NCBI RefSeq assembly: GCF_021729085.1 | Contig: NZ_JAJSAR010000002.1 | Coordinates: 496,001-560,000, forward strand | Origin: Pseudohongiella sp. O18 | GTDB taxonomy: Bacteria > Pseudomonadota > Gammaproteobacteria > Pseudomonadales > Pseudohongiellaceae | Direction: 5' to 3' | DNA: 64,000 nt | Part shown: one piece after another, positions 17,752 to 24,887 of the stretch | Position numbering within the stretch: position 1 is the stretch's first letter | How the letters are laid out: each line of letters opens with the position of its first letter | Position numbers and translations under genes: made by a program | The notes under the pieces: generated by a model | The model's database searches: none | What the model saw: only the letters and a program-made list of their open reading frames with translations | What the model was told of the DNA's origin: nothing

Positions 17752-19151
17752 GCCGCTGTCTCCGGGACATAACGATGTGACCGCCACTGGCTGGCAAGGG
17801 TATCTGGTTCCTCAACGCAACGACAATCGAGCAGCACACTGTCATCGGCTATGCGACCTATGACTGGCACAGGCAGCTTTCTCAACTGGCTGGCGAGTTC
17901 GCGCAGCTCCCGACTGCGGGCGCGTTTGTTGCCCTGTTGACTGCGCAGGCGCAGTGAAGCACTGGGCAGTCGGTCCAGGGGCTGGGAACCGGAACCAATC
18001 TGGCTGAGCGTATCAGTTCGATCAACGTCGATGCTGTTGCCGGTCCAGGACCTTAGCGCAGGCAGAAGAGCTTCAACTGTCGCCCGGATGGCAGTTTGTT
18101 CCCGGGACAGCAGTCGCAGTACCGGGATTCGCTGGACGAGTGTCTCCGGGTTGGCGTAAAGTCTGAGCACGGCGGACAGGGCGGCCAGCGTGAGTTTGTC
18201 GCAGCGTAGTGCGCGTTTTAGCGGACTTTTTCGAATACGGGCAATCAGGTCTGCGCGCCCGGCTATGATGCCGGCTTGTGGTCCGCCGAGCAGTTTGTCA
18301 CCGCTGAAGGTGACCACATCGACACCCTGGGCCAGTACATCGCGAACCACTGGTTCGGCCGGCAGTCCCAGCTCCTGCATGTCGATCAAAGAGCCACTGC
18401 CCAGATCCACCACCAGGGGGATGCCATGATCGTGGGCTATCGCAGCGAGCTCCGATTCGCTCAGGCTGCTGGTGAAGCCTTGCACAGCGTAATTGCTGGT
18501 ATGTGCTTTAAGCAGCAGTGCGGTCGATTTGCCAATGGCATCGGCGAAGTCATGTTTATGTGTGCGATTGGTGGTGCCGACTTCGCGAAGTTTGCAGCCA
18601 GCGCGCCCCATGATGTCCGGCAGGCGGAATGAACCACCGATTTCGATCAGTTCCCCGCGCGAGACAATGACTTCCTTCCGCAATGCCAGGGCGTTCAGTA
18701 CCAACAGCACTGCCGCAGCGTTGTTGTTTACGACGGTAGCAGCTTCGGCGCCGGTCAGACGGCAGATCCAGTCTTCGACATGAGCGTCGCGGTCGCCGCG
18801 CTGGCCGCTGTCCAGCTCATACTCCAGGTTGCTCGCACCGATGGCGACAGCTGTCATTGCCTCGATGGCTTCTGGCGGCAGGGGCGCGCGTCCCAGATTG
18901 GTGTGAATGACAGTGCCAGTGAGATTGAAAACCGGCTTGAAGGAGGGCGTCAGCCAGCCTTCGAGGCGGGCGCGAACATCAGAGAGCAGGGATTGTTCAT
19001 CATGAATCAGGCCGTCGCGCCATCGCTGCAATCCTGAGCGCAGTGCACCCAGAACCAGCGTGCGGCCATGGCAGGCGATCAAATCTTTAACACCTGGCCA
19101 GGCCAGCGTTTTGTCCACCGAAGGTGGGCGTGAACTGGGGGCGCTACTCAC
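17748..19151 (-). CDS. selA: L-seryl-tRNA(Sec) selenium transferase SelA
   Basis: PLP enzyme converting Ser-tRNA(Sec) to Sec-tRNA(Sec) using selenophosphate. About 467 aa. NLTGTVIHTNLGRAPL and NLEYELDSGQRGDRD are family hallmarks, VVNNNAAAVLL lies before the cofactor site, and the PLP lysine is in FSGDKLLGGPQAG at about residue 286. I prefer the GTG at 19151, with GGGGG seven bases upstream, over the GTG at 19157, which is only one base from it. It begins 21 bases after the UGSC selenoprotein stop and ends overlapping selB. It needs selenophosphate from SelD, which is not in this window. Confidence 0.96.
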   Translation of the reverse strand: MSSAPSSRPPSVDKTLAWPGVKDLIACHGRTLVLGALRSGLQRWRDGLIHDEQSLLSDVRARLEGWLTPSFKPVFNLTGTVIHTNLGRAPLPPEAIEAMTAVAIGASNLEYELDSGQRGDRDAHVEDWICRLTGAEAATVVNNNAAAVLLVLNALALRKEVIVSRGELIEIGGSFRLPDIMGRAGCKLREVGTTNRTHKHDFADAIGKSTALLLKAHTSNYAVQGFTSSLSESELAAIAHDHGIPLVVDLGSGSLIDMQELGLPAEPVVRDVLAQGVDVVTFSGDKLLGGPQAGIIAGRADLIARIRKSPLKRALRCDKLTLAALSAVLRLYANPETLVQRIPVLRLLSREQTAIRATVEALLPALRSWTGNSIDVDRTDTLSQIGSGSQPLDRLPSASLRLRSQQGNKRARSRELRELASQLRKLPVPVIGRIADDSVLLDCRCVEEPDTLASQWRSHRYVPETAA

Positions 19152-19172
19152 ATCCACGCCCCCGTTTCTGGA

Positions 19173-19724
19173 TCAGCTGAGCCCGGTTGTCCCGTCGAGG
19201 TTTTGATCTGCACACAGCAGGCGCAGAATTTCACCCAAAGCCTCGTCGGCCAGGGTGCGCATTTCCGCATCGGTGCGGTTCTGTATCGGGTGCGGCACAA
19301 ATACCATGGCAGGATCGAAACCCAGCGTTTTGCATTGTGCAGCTGCCGCATCAATAAACTCAGTGGAGGCAACTCCAACTCCCGGAATCTGTCGTGACTC
19401 CAGATCGGCTATGTCATGCATACAGCACGACGTACACGATCCTCAGTCAGCCAGACCTTCTACCAGTACATCCACTTCGCCCGCTATCTGCTGCTTGAGC
19501 TCAGTCGGGGCGGGGCGGGTGAACGTGGGTTTACTGTAGCGTTTTACCGAAACGCCGATTGCCGCCAGCTGTTCCTCGATACGATCAAGAAAGACATTGC
19601 CGCGCGGCTTGGAAATATCCAGCAGACCAACGACTTTGCCTTCCAGATTATCAGGTCTTGGCAGTCTCGCCCGCTCGGCCGGGGCGTTCTCGGCCGTCGG
19701 ATCCAGCAGGATGGTATCGTTCAT
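19173..19724 (-). CDS. UGSC-motif selenoprotein read through an in-frame UGA
   Basis: A 183-residue protein whose residue 94 is encoded by TGA at 19443-19445. Reading TGA as Sec joins two in-frame segments: residues 1-93, ending VDVLVEGLAD, and the rest, beginning U-G-S-C-T-S-C-C-M-H-D. That is the hallmark of the UGSC family, whose non-seleno relatives have Cys at this place. The N-terminal half has a GKVVGLLDISKPRGNVFLDRI strand-loop, possibly Rossmann-like; the C-terminal half holds GVASTEFIDAAAAQC and FVPHPIQNRT. The predicted role is redox or thiol chemistry, not established. ATG overlaps the upstream gene's stop (ATGA), with GAGAGG ahead. selA, selB and selC follow on the same strand. 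Confidence 0.9.
19414..19439 (-). promoter_or_regulatory. Candidate bacterial SECIS hairpin
   Basis: Begins three bases after the UGA of the UGSC gene, on the mRNA strand. UCGUGUA (19439-19433) pairs with UAUGCGUA-type sequence UGCAUGA/U (19420-19414) in a seven-pair stem including two G-U pairs. A one-base mismatch, two further wobble pairs and a six-base apical loop CGUGCU follow. The loop lies about 14-19 bases after UGA, inside the range seen for bacterial SECIS elements. It was folded by eye only. Confidence 0.5.
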
Positions 19725-21157
19725 AATGTGACCTCTCGTGTGACAGGTGAAGAGCCTACCGGGCCAGAGGCGGCCCAGCCAGCGATGATCGCAGAAAACA
19801 GGCCGGCTGTGCCACCGGCGCGGACAATCAAAAGGCCACCCGGTCGAAACTTGGGGACCTGTTTATCTTTGAATTTTTCCGGAATTCCCTCGGCAATGCC
19901 ACCGGCACCAATGACCAGTCTCTCACCGGGTGCCAGCAGCAGTTCTTCCAGCCGCTCTCGCAGGCGCTGTTTGGACCAGCCAGCTTCAATAAAAATACGG
20001 GCATGATCGGGTGCCACCACCAGCACGGCATCGCCCGCCATGGCCAGTTTGACATTATCCACCGCCCGCAATGATTCGGCGATAGACCGGGCCAGCGACT
20101 CGGGGTCGCGGGATTTCTGATCAATGATGCCCTGCACACCCTCGCCGGGGAAGATGGTGACAGCCGAACGGCCGGCTGGAATACCGCGTTCCTGCGCCAG
20201 TGGCAGCCAGTCGCTGTCTTCGGCCTCCGCAAAGCAGAAGGTGTATTTGCCGGGATTGCCGAGTGTGGCCCGGTCAATTTCCCCGGGTCGGCCGCCGCCG
20301 ACATTACGTATGATCAGTTGTAGCGCCCGGCCAATCGTTGCGTTGGCGCGATTACCCTGTCCCAGGGCATTATTGCCGGAATTCATGCCGATGGCTTTGG
20401 CGATCGGGCCATTGACCATGATCATGGGACTGCCGAACATGGTGGTGCAGATCAGGCCATGCAGGCCAAAGTCATCATCCAGCGCCGCCTCCAGCGCTGC
20501 CAGCAGCACCGGCATGTATTCGGGTTTGCAGCCTGCCATGACGGCGTTGATGGCGACTTTTTCAACGGTGCACGGGACCAGGTCTGGCGGCATGATGCCA
20601 ATGACTTCCTGTGGGTCACGCTGAGTGCCTTTTAACATGCGCAGGACGCGCACCGCTGTTGGCGGCACCACTGGCAGACCATCACTCCAGCCGCGAGCAT
20701 AACAGGCTTCTATGGCATCATCTTCGGCGCTGACATCAATCTCGCGCGATTGCAGCTTTACATCGCCAAACGCCAGTTCGAGCTTCTCCGCGATGCCAGG
20801 TTCCAGCGTTTTAGAGCCGCAACCGGGGCGCATGACTGGCAGCTCTTCACCAAGGTCAGTGAGCCCGCTGATCGCCCGCCATTCCGCCTTGTCCCAGCCG
20901 TAAGTGCGCGCTGTTTCCCGCCCATTTTCAAAACGAATCAGGGTTGGGACAAACTCGGTGGTCAGACGCCACGAGTGTTCCAGGCTCTGGTCGAAGTGAG
21001 TGCCCGGCAGGCTGGCGGCAAATGCAGGGTCATCCTGGACGAGCACCTGAAGCGGGCCAGCGGCGGCGAGATCAGTCAGCAGTGGTTCGATCAGTCGGCA
21101 GGTAGGACAGTCTGCCTTGGCAACAACAACGAGGCCATCGGCTGGTAGTGAAGTCAT
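19721..21157 (-). CDS. Thioredoxin-like domain fused to a 'DGLPVVPPT' domain; UGSC partner
   Basis: 478 aa, cytoplasmic by lack of a signal peptide. Residues 1-105 form a thioredoxin fold with active site ADCPTC and a late VPTLIRFENG, the cis-proline strand. Residues from about 150 are a second domain beginning ACYARGWSDGLPVVPPTAVRV. It has conserved GCKPEYMPVLLAAL, FGSPMIMVNGP, a Gly/Asn-rich NSGNNALGQGNRAN and a closing KFRPGGLLIVRAGG. I recognise this second domain only as one found near UGSC proteins; its reaction is unknown. Start ATG with AAGGCAG upstream. The stop overlaps the UGSC start by four bases. Probable electron donor or scaffold for the selenoprotein. Confidence 0.8.
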   Translation of the reverse strand: MTSLPADGLVVVAKADCPTCRLIEPLLTDLAAAGPLQVLVQDDPAFAASLPGTHFDQSLEHSWRLTTEFVPTLIRFENGRETARTYGWDKAEWRAISGLTDLGEELPVMRPGCGSKTLEPGIAEKLELAFGDVKLQSREIDVSAEDDAIEACYARGWSDGLPVVPPTAVRVLRMLKGTQRDPQEVIGIMPPDLVPCTVEKVAINAVMAGCKPEYMPVLLAALEAALDDDFGLHGLICTTMFGSPMIMVNGPIAKAIGMNSGNNALGQGNRANATIGRALQLIIRNVGGGRPGEIDRATLGNPGKYTFCFAEAEDSDWLPLAQERGIPAGRSAVTIFPGEGVQGIIDQKSRDPESLARSIAESLRAVDNVKLAMAGDAVLVVAPDHARIFIEAGWSKQRLRERLEELLLAPGERLVIGAGGIAEGIPEKFKDKQVPKFRPGGLLIVRAGGTAGLFSAIIAGWAASGPVGSSPVTREVTL

Positions 21158-21322
21158 GGAGCTGCCTTATCAAGAAAAATTATAGTTTTTACGGGTTCAA
21201 TAACCCAGAAAGGTAGCGCCGGCGCGGGGAATTGTCCAGCCGCAACAGGCTGGCTGGCGTCCTGATCGGGATCGTGGTTCCTGACGTACAATGACATAAC
21301 AGACCTGAATGCGGAGATTTGC

Positions 21323-21739
21323 ATGAAATTGCGTGTGTTCTACGACGGCAGTTGCCCGCTTTGTGCAGCCGAAATGAAGCAGCTGGCTGCGGCGGATCGC
21401 CACGGCCAGGTGGAGCTCCAGGATATTACCCGGCCGGACTTCAGTGAGCGTTTTCCGCATATCGATCCGGTGGCGGCCGATCGTATTCTGCATGGCGAAA
21501 CGGATGATGGGACCCTGCTGTACGGCCTTGATGTGACTGCGCGAGCCTGGCACCTGGCGGGTAAAGGCTGGCGGGTAAACTGGTTGCGCTGGCCGTTGGT
21601 TCGTCCCGTGGCTGATCGAGTGTATCTGTTTTTCGCCCGACACCGGCACCGTATCTCAAGCCTGCTCACCGGGCGGGAACATTGCGAGGCTGGCACCTGC
21701 AGCCCCGCCGAGTCCAGACAACAGTCGTCGCGGCGCTAG
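21323..21739 (+). CDS. DCC family thiol-disulfide oxidoreductase (DUF393)
   Basis: 138 aa. The N-terminus VFYDGSCPLCAAEM carries the DxxCxxC signature for which the family is named (here DGSCPLC). WLRWPLVRPVADRVYLFFARHRHRIS is the conserved C-terminal helix pair. Family members are predicted to be small thioredoxin-like reductases. It diverges from the thioredoxin-UGSC operon across about 165 bases that show no other clear signal. A redox role alongside the selenoprotein is possible but rests only on position. Confidence 0.9.
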   Translation: MKLRVFYDGSCPLCAAEMKQLAAADRHGQVELQDITRPDFSERFPHIDPVAADRILHGETDDGTLLYGLDVTARAWHLAGKGWRVNWLRWPLVRPVADRVYLFFARHRHRISSLLTGREHCEAGTCSPAESRQQSSRR

Positions 21740-21754
21740 GCGGGGCTAACGCCG

Positions 21755-22438
21755 TCAAGGCTGGTCTTCGCTGACAGTTTCAAGCAATTCCTCTTCGCCG
21801 GTGATTGCCAGATATAGTGCCGCGAAAGAGGCCTTGATCCAGATCAGCGCCGGGAAAACACCCACTATCAGCAACACCAGGCCCAGAACGAATACAAAAA
21901 TCGACACAATGGCCAGCAGGAAAATCCGCCAGGTGTGTCCTCGGGTCAGACGCCAGCTGGCTTCCACAGCAGCGATCGGATCCAGGTCTTCATCCATCAC
22001 AAGGTAGGAGACAAACGCCAGGCGGCAGGCGACATAAATGCCAGGTATGATAAAAACCACCAGACCAATGCCAATCAGACCAGCCGTCAGCAATGATGCG
22101 AGAATGACATTTACGTAATTCTCGAAGCCATCAAAGATGCTTTTCACTTCTACCCGATCTCCGCGCACTCCTCGCAGGAAAATCATGTCAGCGCCGTAGT
22201 TGATGATGGGGTACAGCAAAACCAGGTATGCCGTCTCCAGGATACCTATCAGGGCTGAGACGTCGCCATGGTCGTCACCATCAATGTTGACCGGCATCAT
22301 AAAAACGGTGAGGACCAGAACGGCCAGCAGGAATACCAGGAAGTTCTCCCGCATCTCGGACCAGCCGCGCCCAAGTGCATTACCCACGCCCAGTTCGAAG
22401 TCCTCTTTGCTCACGTTGTCGTGTAATTCATCGTTCAT
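21755..22438 (-). CDS. Conserved polytopic membrane protein
   Basis: About 227 aa with six hydrophobic segments: FLVFLLAVLVLTVFMMPV, ALIGILETAYLVLLYPII, VILASLLTAGLIGIGLVVFIIPGIYVACR (two helices), IFLLAIVSIFVFVLGLVLLIVGVFPALIW and ASFAALYLAI. The AVEASWRLTRGHTWRIF sequence before TM5 is typical of a widespread family of unknown function sometimes labelled as a GlpQ membrane-like domain. Start at 22438 (MNDELHDNVSK) with GGAG seven bases upstream; 32 further codons have no site. Divergent from the LuxR regulator gene across the region with twin palindromes. Confidence 0.8.
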   Translation of the reverse strand: MNDELHDNVSKEDFELGVGNALGRGWSEMRENFLVFLLAVLVLTVFMMPVNIDGDDHGDVSALIGILETAYLVLLYPIINYGADMIFLRGVRGDRVEVKSIFDGFENYVNVILASLLTAGLIGIGLVVFIIPGIYVACRLAFVSYLVMDEDLDPIAAVEASWRLTRGHTWRIFLLAIVSIFVFVLGLVLLIVGVFPALIWIKASFAALYLAITGEEELLETVSEDQP

Positions 22439-22527
22439 GGCGATCTCCACCTTTGGTTGAGTCTTGCAGGGAGAGTGAAAGGGCTCTCGTGATGCCAACA
22501 CTAGGTCTGATGCGCAATACTGCAAAC

Positions 22528-22575
22528 CTACCAAAGTAGTGATTTGTGTTTTTTTGCCATTTACTACTTTGGTAG
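22528..22575. promoter_or_regulatory. Twin CTACNNNNGTAG palindromes between divergent genes
   Basis: CTACCAAAGTAG (22528-22539) and CTACTTTGGTAG (22564-22575) are each dyad-symmetric, and together they form a perfect 14-bp inverted repeat (CCTACCAAAGTAGT with its complement) 36 bases apart centre to centre. They lie 71 bases upstream of the LuxR-type gene and about 90 upstream of the divergent membrane protein gene. Likely binding sites for the LuxR-type regulator. Confidence 0.6.
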
Positions 22576-22645
22576 GGGGTCAGAAATATGGCCTGGTGCT
22601 ATATTCCAGACCACAAGTTGCCCGGGCCAGATTCCTTGAGCGCTA

Positions 22646-23554
22646 ATGAGTCTTTTTAATAACTTCAACATCAACAGCCTGCCTCTGTGGATCAGCTTTA
22701 TGCTGTGCCTGTCCATCACAGCGGGTGGTTTGCTGGTGCTTTTTCGATTTCGCCAGATCCGCAACAGTAATAGCTTTCACTATCTGCAGTACTTCCTCAT
22801 TCTGTTGTATGTGTACGGCTATTACAGCCTGTGGAGTGATATTCTGCTGTCCGGGTTTTTGCAAATGGACAACGTGGAGAGTGTGGCCACCCTGGTGGCG
22901 CAGATGGGTGCCCCTTTTCTTTTGATCAGCCTGATCATGGTTCTGTTATGGGTAGCGCGCGTGCAGGAGCGGTCCTGGCCGCTTTTGCTGGGCATCAGCA
23001 TTACCGGAGGAGCTGCCGTTTTTGCTGGGCAGTACCTGTGGGCGGGACCTCTGATGGACGGAATCCGGGTATTTTGCTCCTCGCTGGCAATGGTCAGTCT
23101 GCTGGTGGTAGCGGCAACTCTTGCGACTGGCAAGCAGGCAATAGTCACCGACAAGGGGCGTCGGCTGTTGATAGCGCTCGCTGCTGCAGCTGGCTTTATG
23201 CATCTGACCGTATTCAGTTCGCTGACTGACTACCAGCACTTCGACACGGTATTCGTGCTGTATTTCTATCTGCTGAATACCGCGCTGGTTGTGGTTTACA
23301 CCTACCAGGCCACCGAGGGATTGATGCGGCCTCAGCTGTCGCTGGATGATTTTCTGGTCAAACACGGTATCAGCAAGCGCGAAGCTGACATACTCAGGGG
23401 CATCTACGCTGGCAAGACCAACAGGGAGATCGCCGACGAGCTGTTTATCTCGCTGCAGACGGTGAAGGATCACTCTTCACGCATCTATCAGAAGACTTAC
23501 GTAAAAAATCGCGCGCAGCTGATGGCGCTGGTGCGTGAAAGTCAGGAAGCCTGA
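22646..23554 (+). CDS. Membrane-anchored LuxR-type transcriptional regulator
   Basis: 302 aa. Seven hydrophobic helices in residues 10-225 (for example LWISFMLCLSITAGGLLVLF and FLILLYVYGYYSLWSDILL). A LuxR/GerE helix-turn-helix follows at about 240-295: GISKREADILRGIYAGKTNREIADELFISLQTV is the four-helix core in pieces, ending with VKNRAQLMALV. There is no receiver domain, so this is a one-component regulator with a membrane sensor of unknown ligand. Weak ribosome site (TTGAGCGCTA). The twin palindromes upstream suggest self-control and control of the divergent membrane protein gene. Confidence 0.88.
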   Translation: MSLFNNFNINSLPLWISFMLCLSITAGGLLVLFRFRQIRNSNSFHYLQYFLILLYVYGYYSLWSDILLSGFLQMDNVESVATLVAQMGAPFLLISLIMVLLWVARVQERSWPLLLGISITGGAAVFAGQYLWAGPLMDGIRVFCSSLAMVSLLVVAATLATGKQAIVTDKGRRLLIALAAAAGFMHLTVFSSLTDYQHFDTVFVLYFYLLNTALVVVYTYQATEGLMRPQLSLDDFLVKHGISKREADILRGIYAGKTNREIADELFISLQTVKDHSSRIYQKTYVKNRAQLMALVRESQEA

Positions 23555-23639
23555 AGCAGCCGCCGCTCTTTCATCATCCTCTGACAAGCCAGTTGCCGTG
23601 TTAGCATACGGCCATTGTCTGAATTGCGAGGATATTGAC

Positions 23640-24287
23640 ATGACAAACATCCAGATCGACATAGTTTCCGACATTGCCTGTCCCTGGTGTGCCATTGGTT
23701 ATGCACGTCTGGAGCGCGCCATGGCCCAGCTGGAAACCGAGCACAAGTTTACGGTCAACTGGCATGCCTTTGAACTGAACCCCACGCAGAGCGGGCAGGG
23801 CGAACCCATCCTGCCGGCGCTGGCCCGCAAATACGGGCGCAGTGAGGACGAAATGCGTGAAGCTCAGGGCAATATGATGAGCATTGCCAAAGAGCTGGGA
23901 ATCAACTTTGAAAAGTTACAGGAGCGCAGGACGGCCAATACCTTCGATGCCCATCGTCTTGTTAAATGGGCGGCAGAGCAGGGGCAGCAGACCGCGATGA
24001 AACAGATTCTGTTCGAGGCCTACTTTGGGCGCGCCTTGGATGTGTCCGACCATGATGTGCTGCTGGATTGCGTTAAATCTGTCGGCCTGGACGTGACAGC
24101 GGCCAGCAAGGTACTCGCGTCGGCGCAATTTGCTGACGAAGTCCGCGAAGACGAGGCTACCTACCAGCGCGCAGGCGTGAACTCAGTACCGGCCTTTATC
24201 ATCAATCAGAAATACCTGATTTCCGGTGCGCAGGATCCTGAAGTATTGGTGAAAGCCTTTAAAGATATCAGCGCGGAAGTGGCCTGA
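23640..24287 (+). CDS. DsbA family oxidoreductase, FrnE-like
   Basis: 215 aa cytoplasmic thioredoxin-fold protein of the FrnE/2-hydroxychromene-2-carboxylate isomerase branch. Active site SDIACPWC near the N-terminus; HAFELNP, NTFDAHRLVKWA, the helical insert KQILFEAYFGRALDVSDHDVL and the cis-proline AGVNSVPAFIINQ are family features. Start ATG at 23640 (MTNIQIDIVSDIAC) with GAGG nine bases upstream. Some relatives take part in polyketide tailoring or oxidative stress tolerance, but no context here argues for either. Confidence 0.92.
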   Translation: MTNIQIDIVSDIACPWCAIGYARLERAMAQLETEHKFTVNWHAFELNPTQSGQGEPILPALARKYGRSEDEMREAQGNMMSIAKELGINFEKLQERRTANTFDAHRLVKWAAEQGQQTAMKQILFEAYFGRALDVSDHDVLLDCVKSVGLDVTAASKVLASAQFADEVREDEATYQRAGVNSVPAFIINQKYLISGAQDPEVLVKAFKDISAEVA

Positions 24288-24353
24288 CGAAGGCCACCCG
24301 ACAGGCCGAAGTTGTGGTATTGTTATCTGACAAAAACAAGCAGGATGCCAGCT

Positions 24354-24887
24354 ATGACTCAGTCTGATCAGTCAAAGATTCCGGTGAAAGAGCTTGAGAT
24401 ACCGCTGGAGCGAGACGTATTTATGCGCTCAATGTTGCGTGAACTGGCAGGCGCGCTGCAGGATGTTGTTGGCATGGAGGAGGCGGCAGGCTTCGTCAGC
24501 CTGGTCGGACAGCGCATCGGTGATCAACTCAATAATAGCTATCGCGAGGCACTTTCGCAGCGGCGCTTGAGTCGAGAGCAGGTCGCGGATGTTCTCGTCG
24601 ATCTGAAACGACGCATCAATGGCGGTTTTTCAATTGTCGAGCAGAACGACGAACGCATCGTTTTGAGCAATACCCGCTGTCCTTTTGCTGAGAAGGTAGA
24701 GGGTCGTCCCGCACTGTGCATGATGACATCCAATGTGTTCGGAAATATTACTGCTGAAAACCTTGGCTATGCGCGGGTCGATCTTGAAGAAACCATTGCC
24801 GATGGCGCCCCGGGCTGCAGAGTTGTCATCCACCTCATCCTGCCTGCGGATGAGCAGGTTACTGGCCGAGAGTATTTTCGCGGGTGA
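24354..24887 (+). CDS. Methanogen output domain 1 (MOD1)-type sensor protein
   Basis: 177 aa soluble protein. LELRGALQD-type helix, then [22 protein letters not shown], the cysteine-containing [21 protein letters not shown], and NIAENLGYA-type strand with [10 protein letters not shown] at the end. This matches the pattern of methanogen output domain 1 proteins, which pair with signalling kinases; CPF and LCMM supply a possible metal or redox site. Start ATG at 24354 with CAGGA eight bases ahead. Its stop overlaps the kinase start (GTGA), so it is probably the dedicated partner or input of that kinase. Confidence 0.72.
   Translation: MTQSDQSKIPVKELEIPLERDVFMRSMLRELAGALQDVVGMEEAAGFVSLVGQRIGDQLNNSYREALSQRRLSREQVADVLVDLKRRINGGFSIVEQNDERIVLSNTRCPFAEKVEGRPALCMMTSNVFGNITAENLGYARVDLEETIADGAPGCRVVIHLILPADEQVTGREYFRG

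Noticed and set aside
19173-19421. Independent 82-aa gene starting at the ATG after the UGA
   Set aside because: It lacks a ribosome site, is exactly in frame with the upstream segment, and the U-G-S-C-T-S-C-C junction fits readthrough as selenocysteine.
22527-22576. Inverted repeat between divergent genes read as a terminator
   Set aside because: The spacer of 22 bases contains the T-run, no T-tract follows either arm, and both flanking genes begin, rather than end, here.
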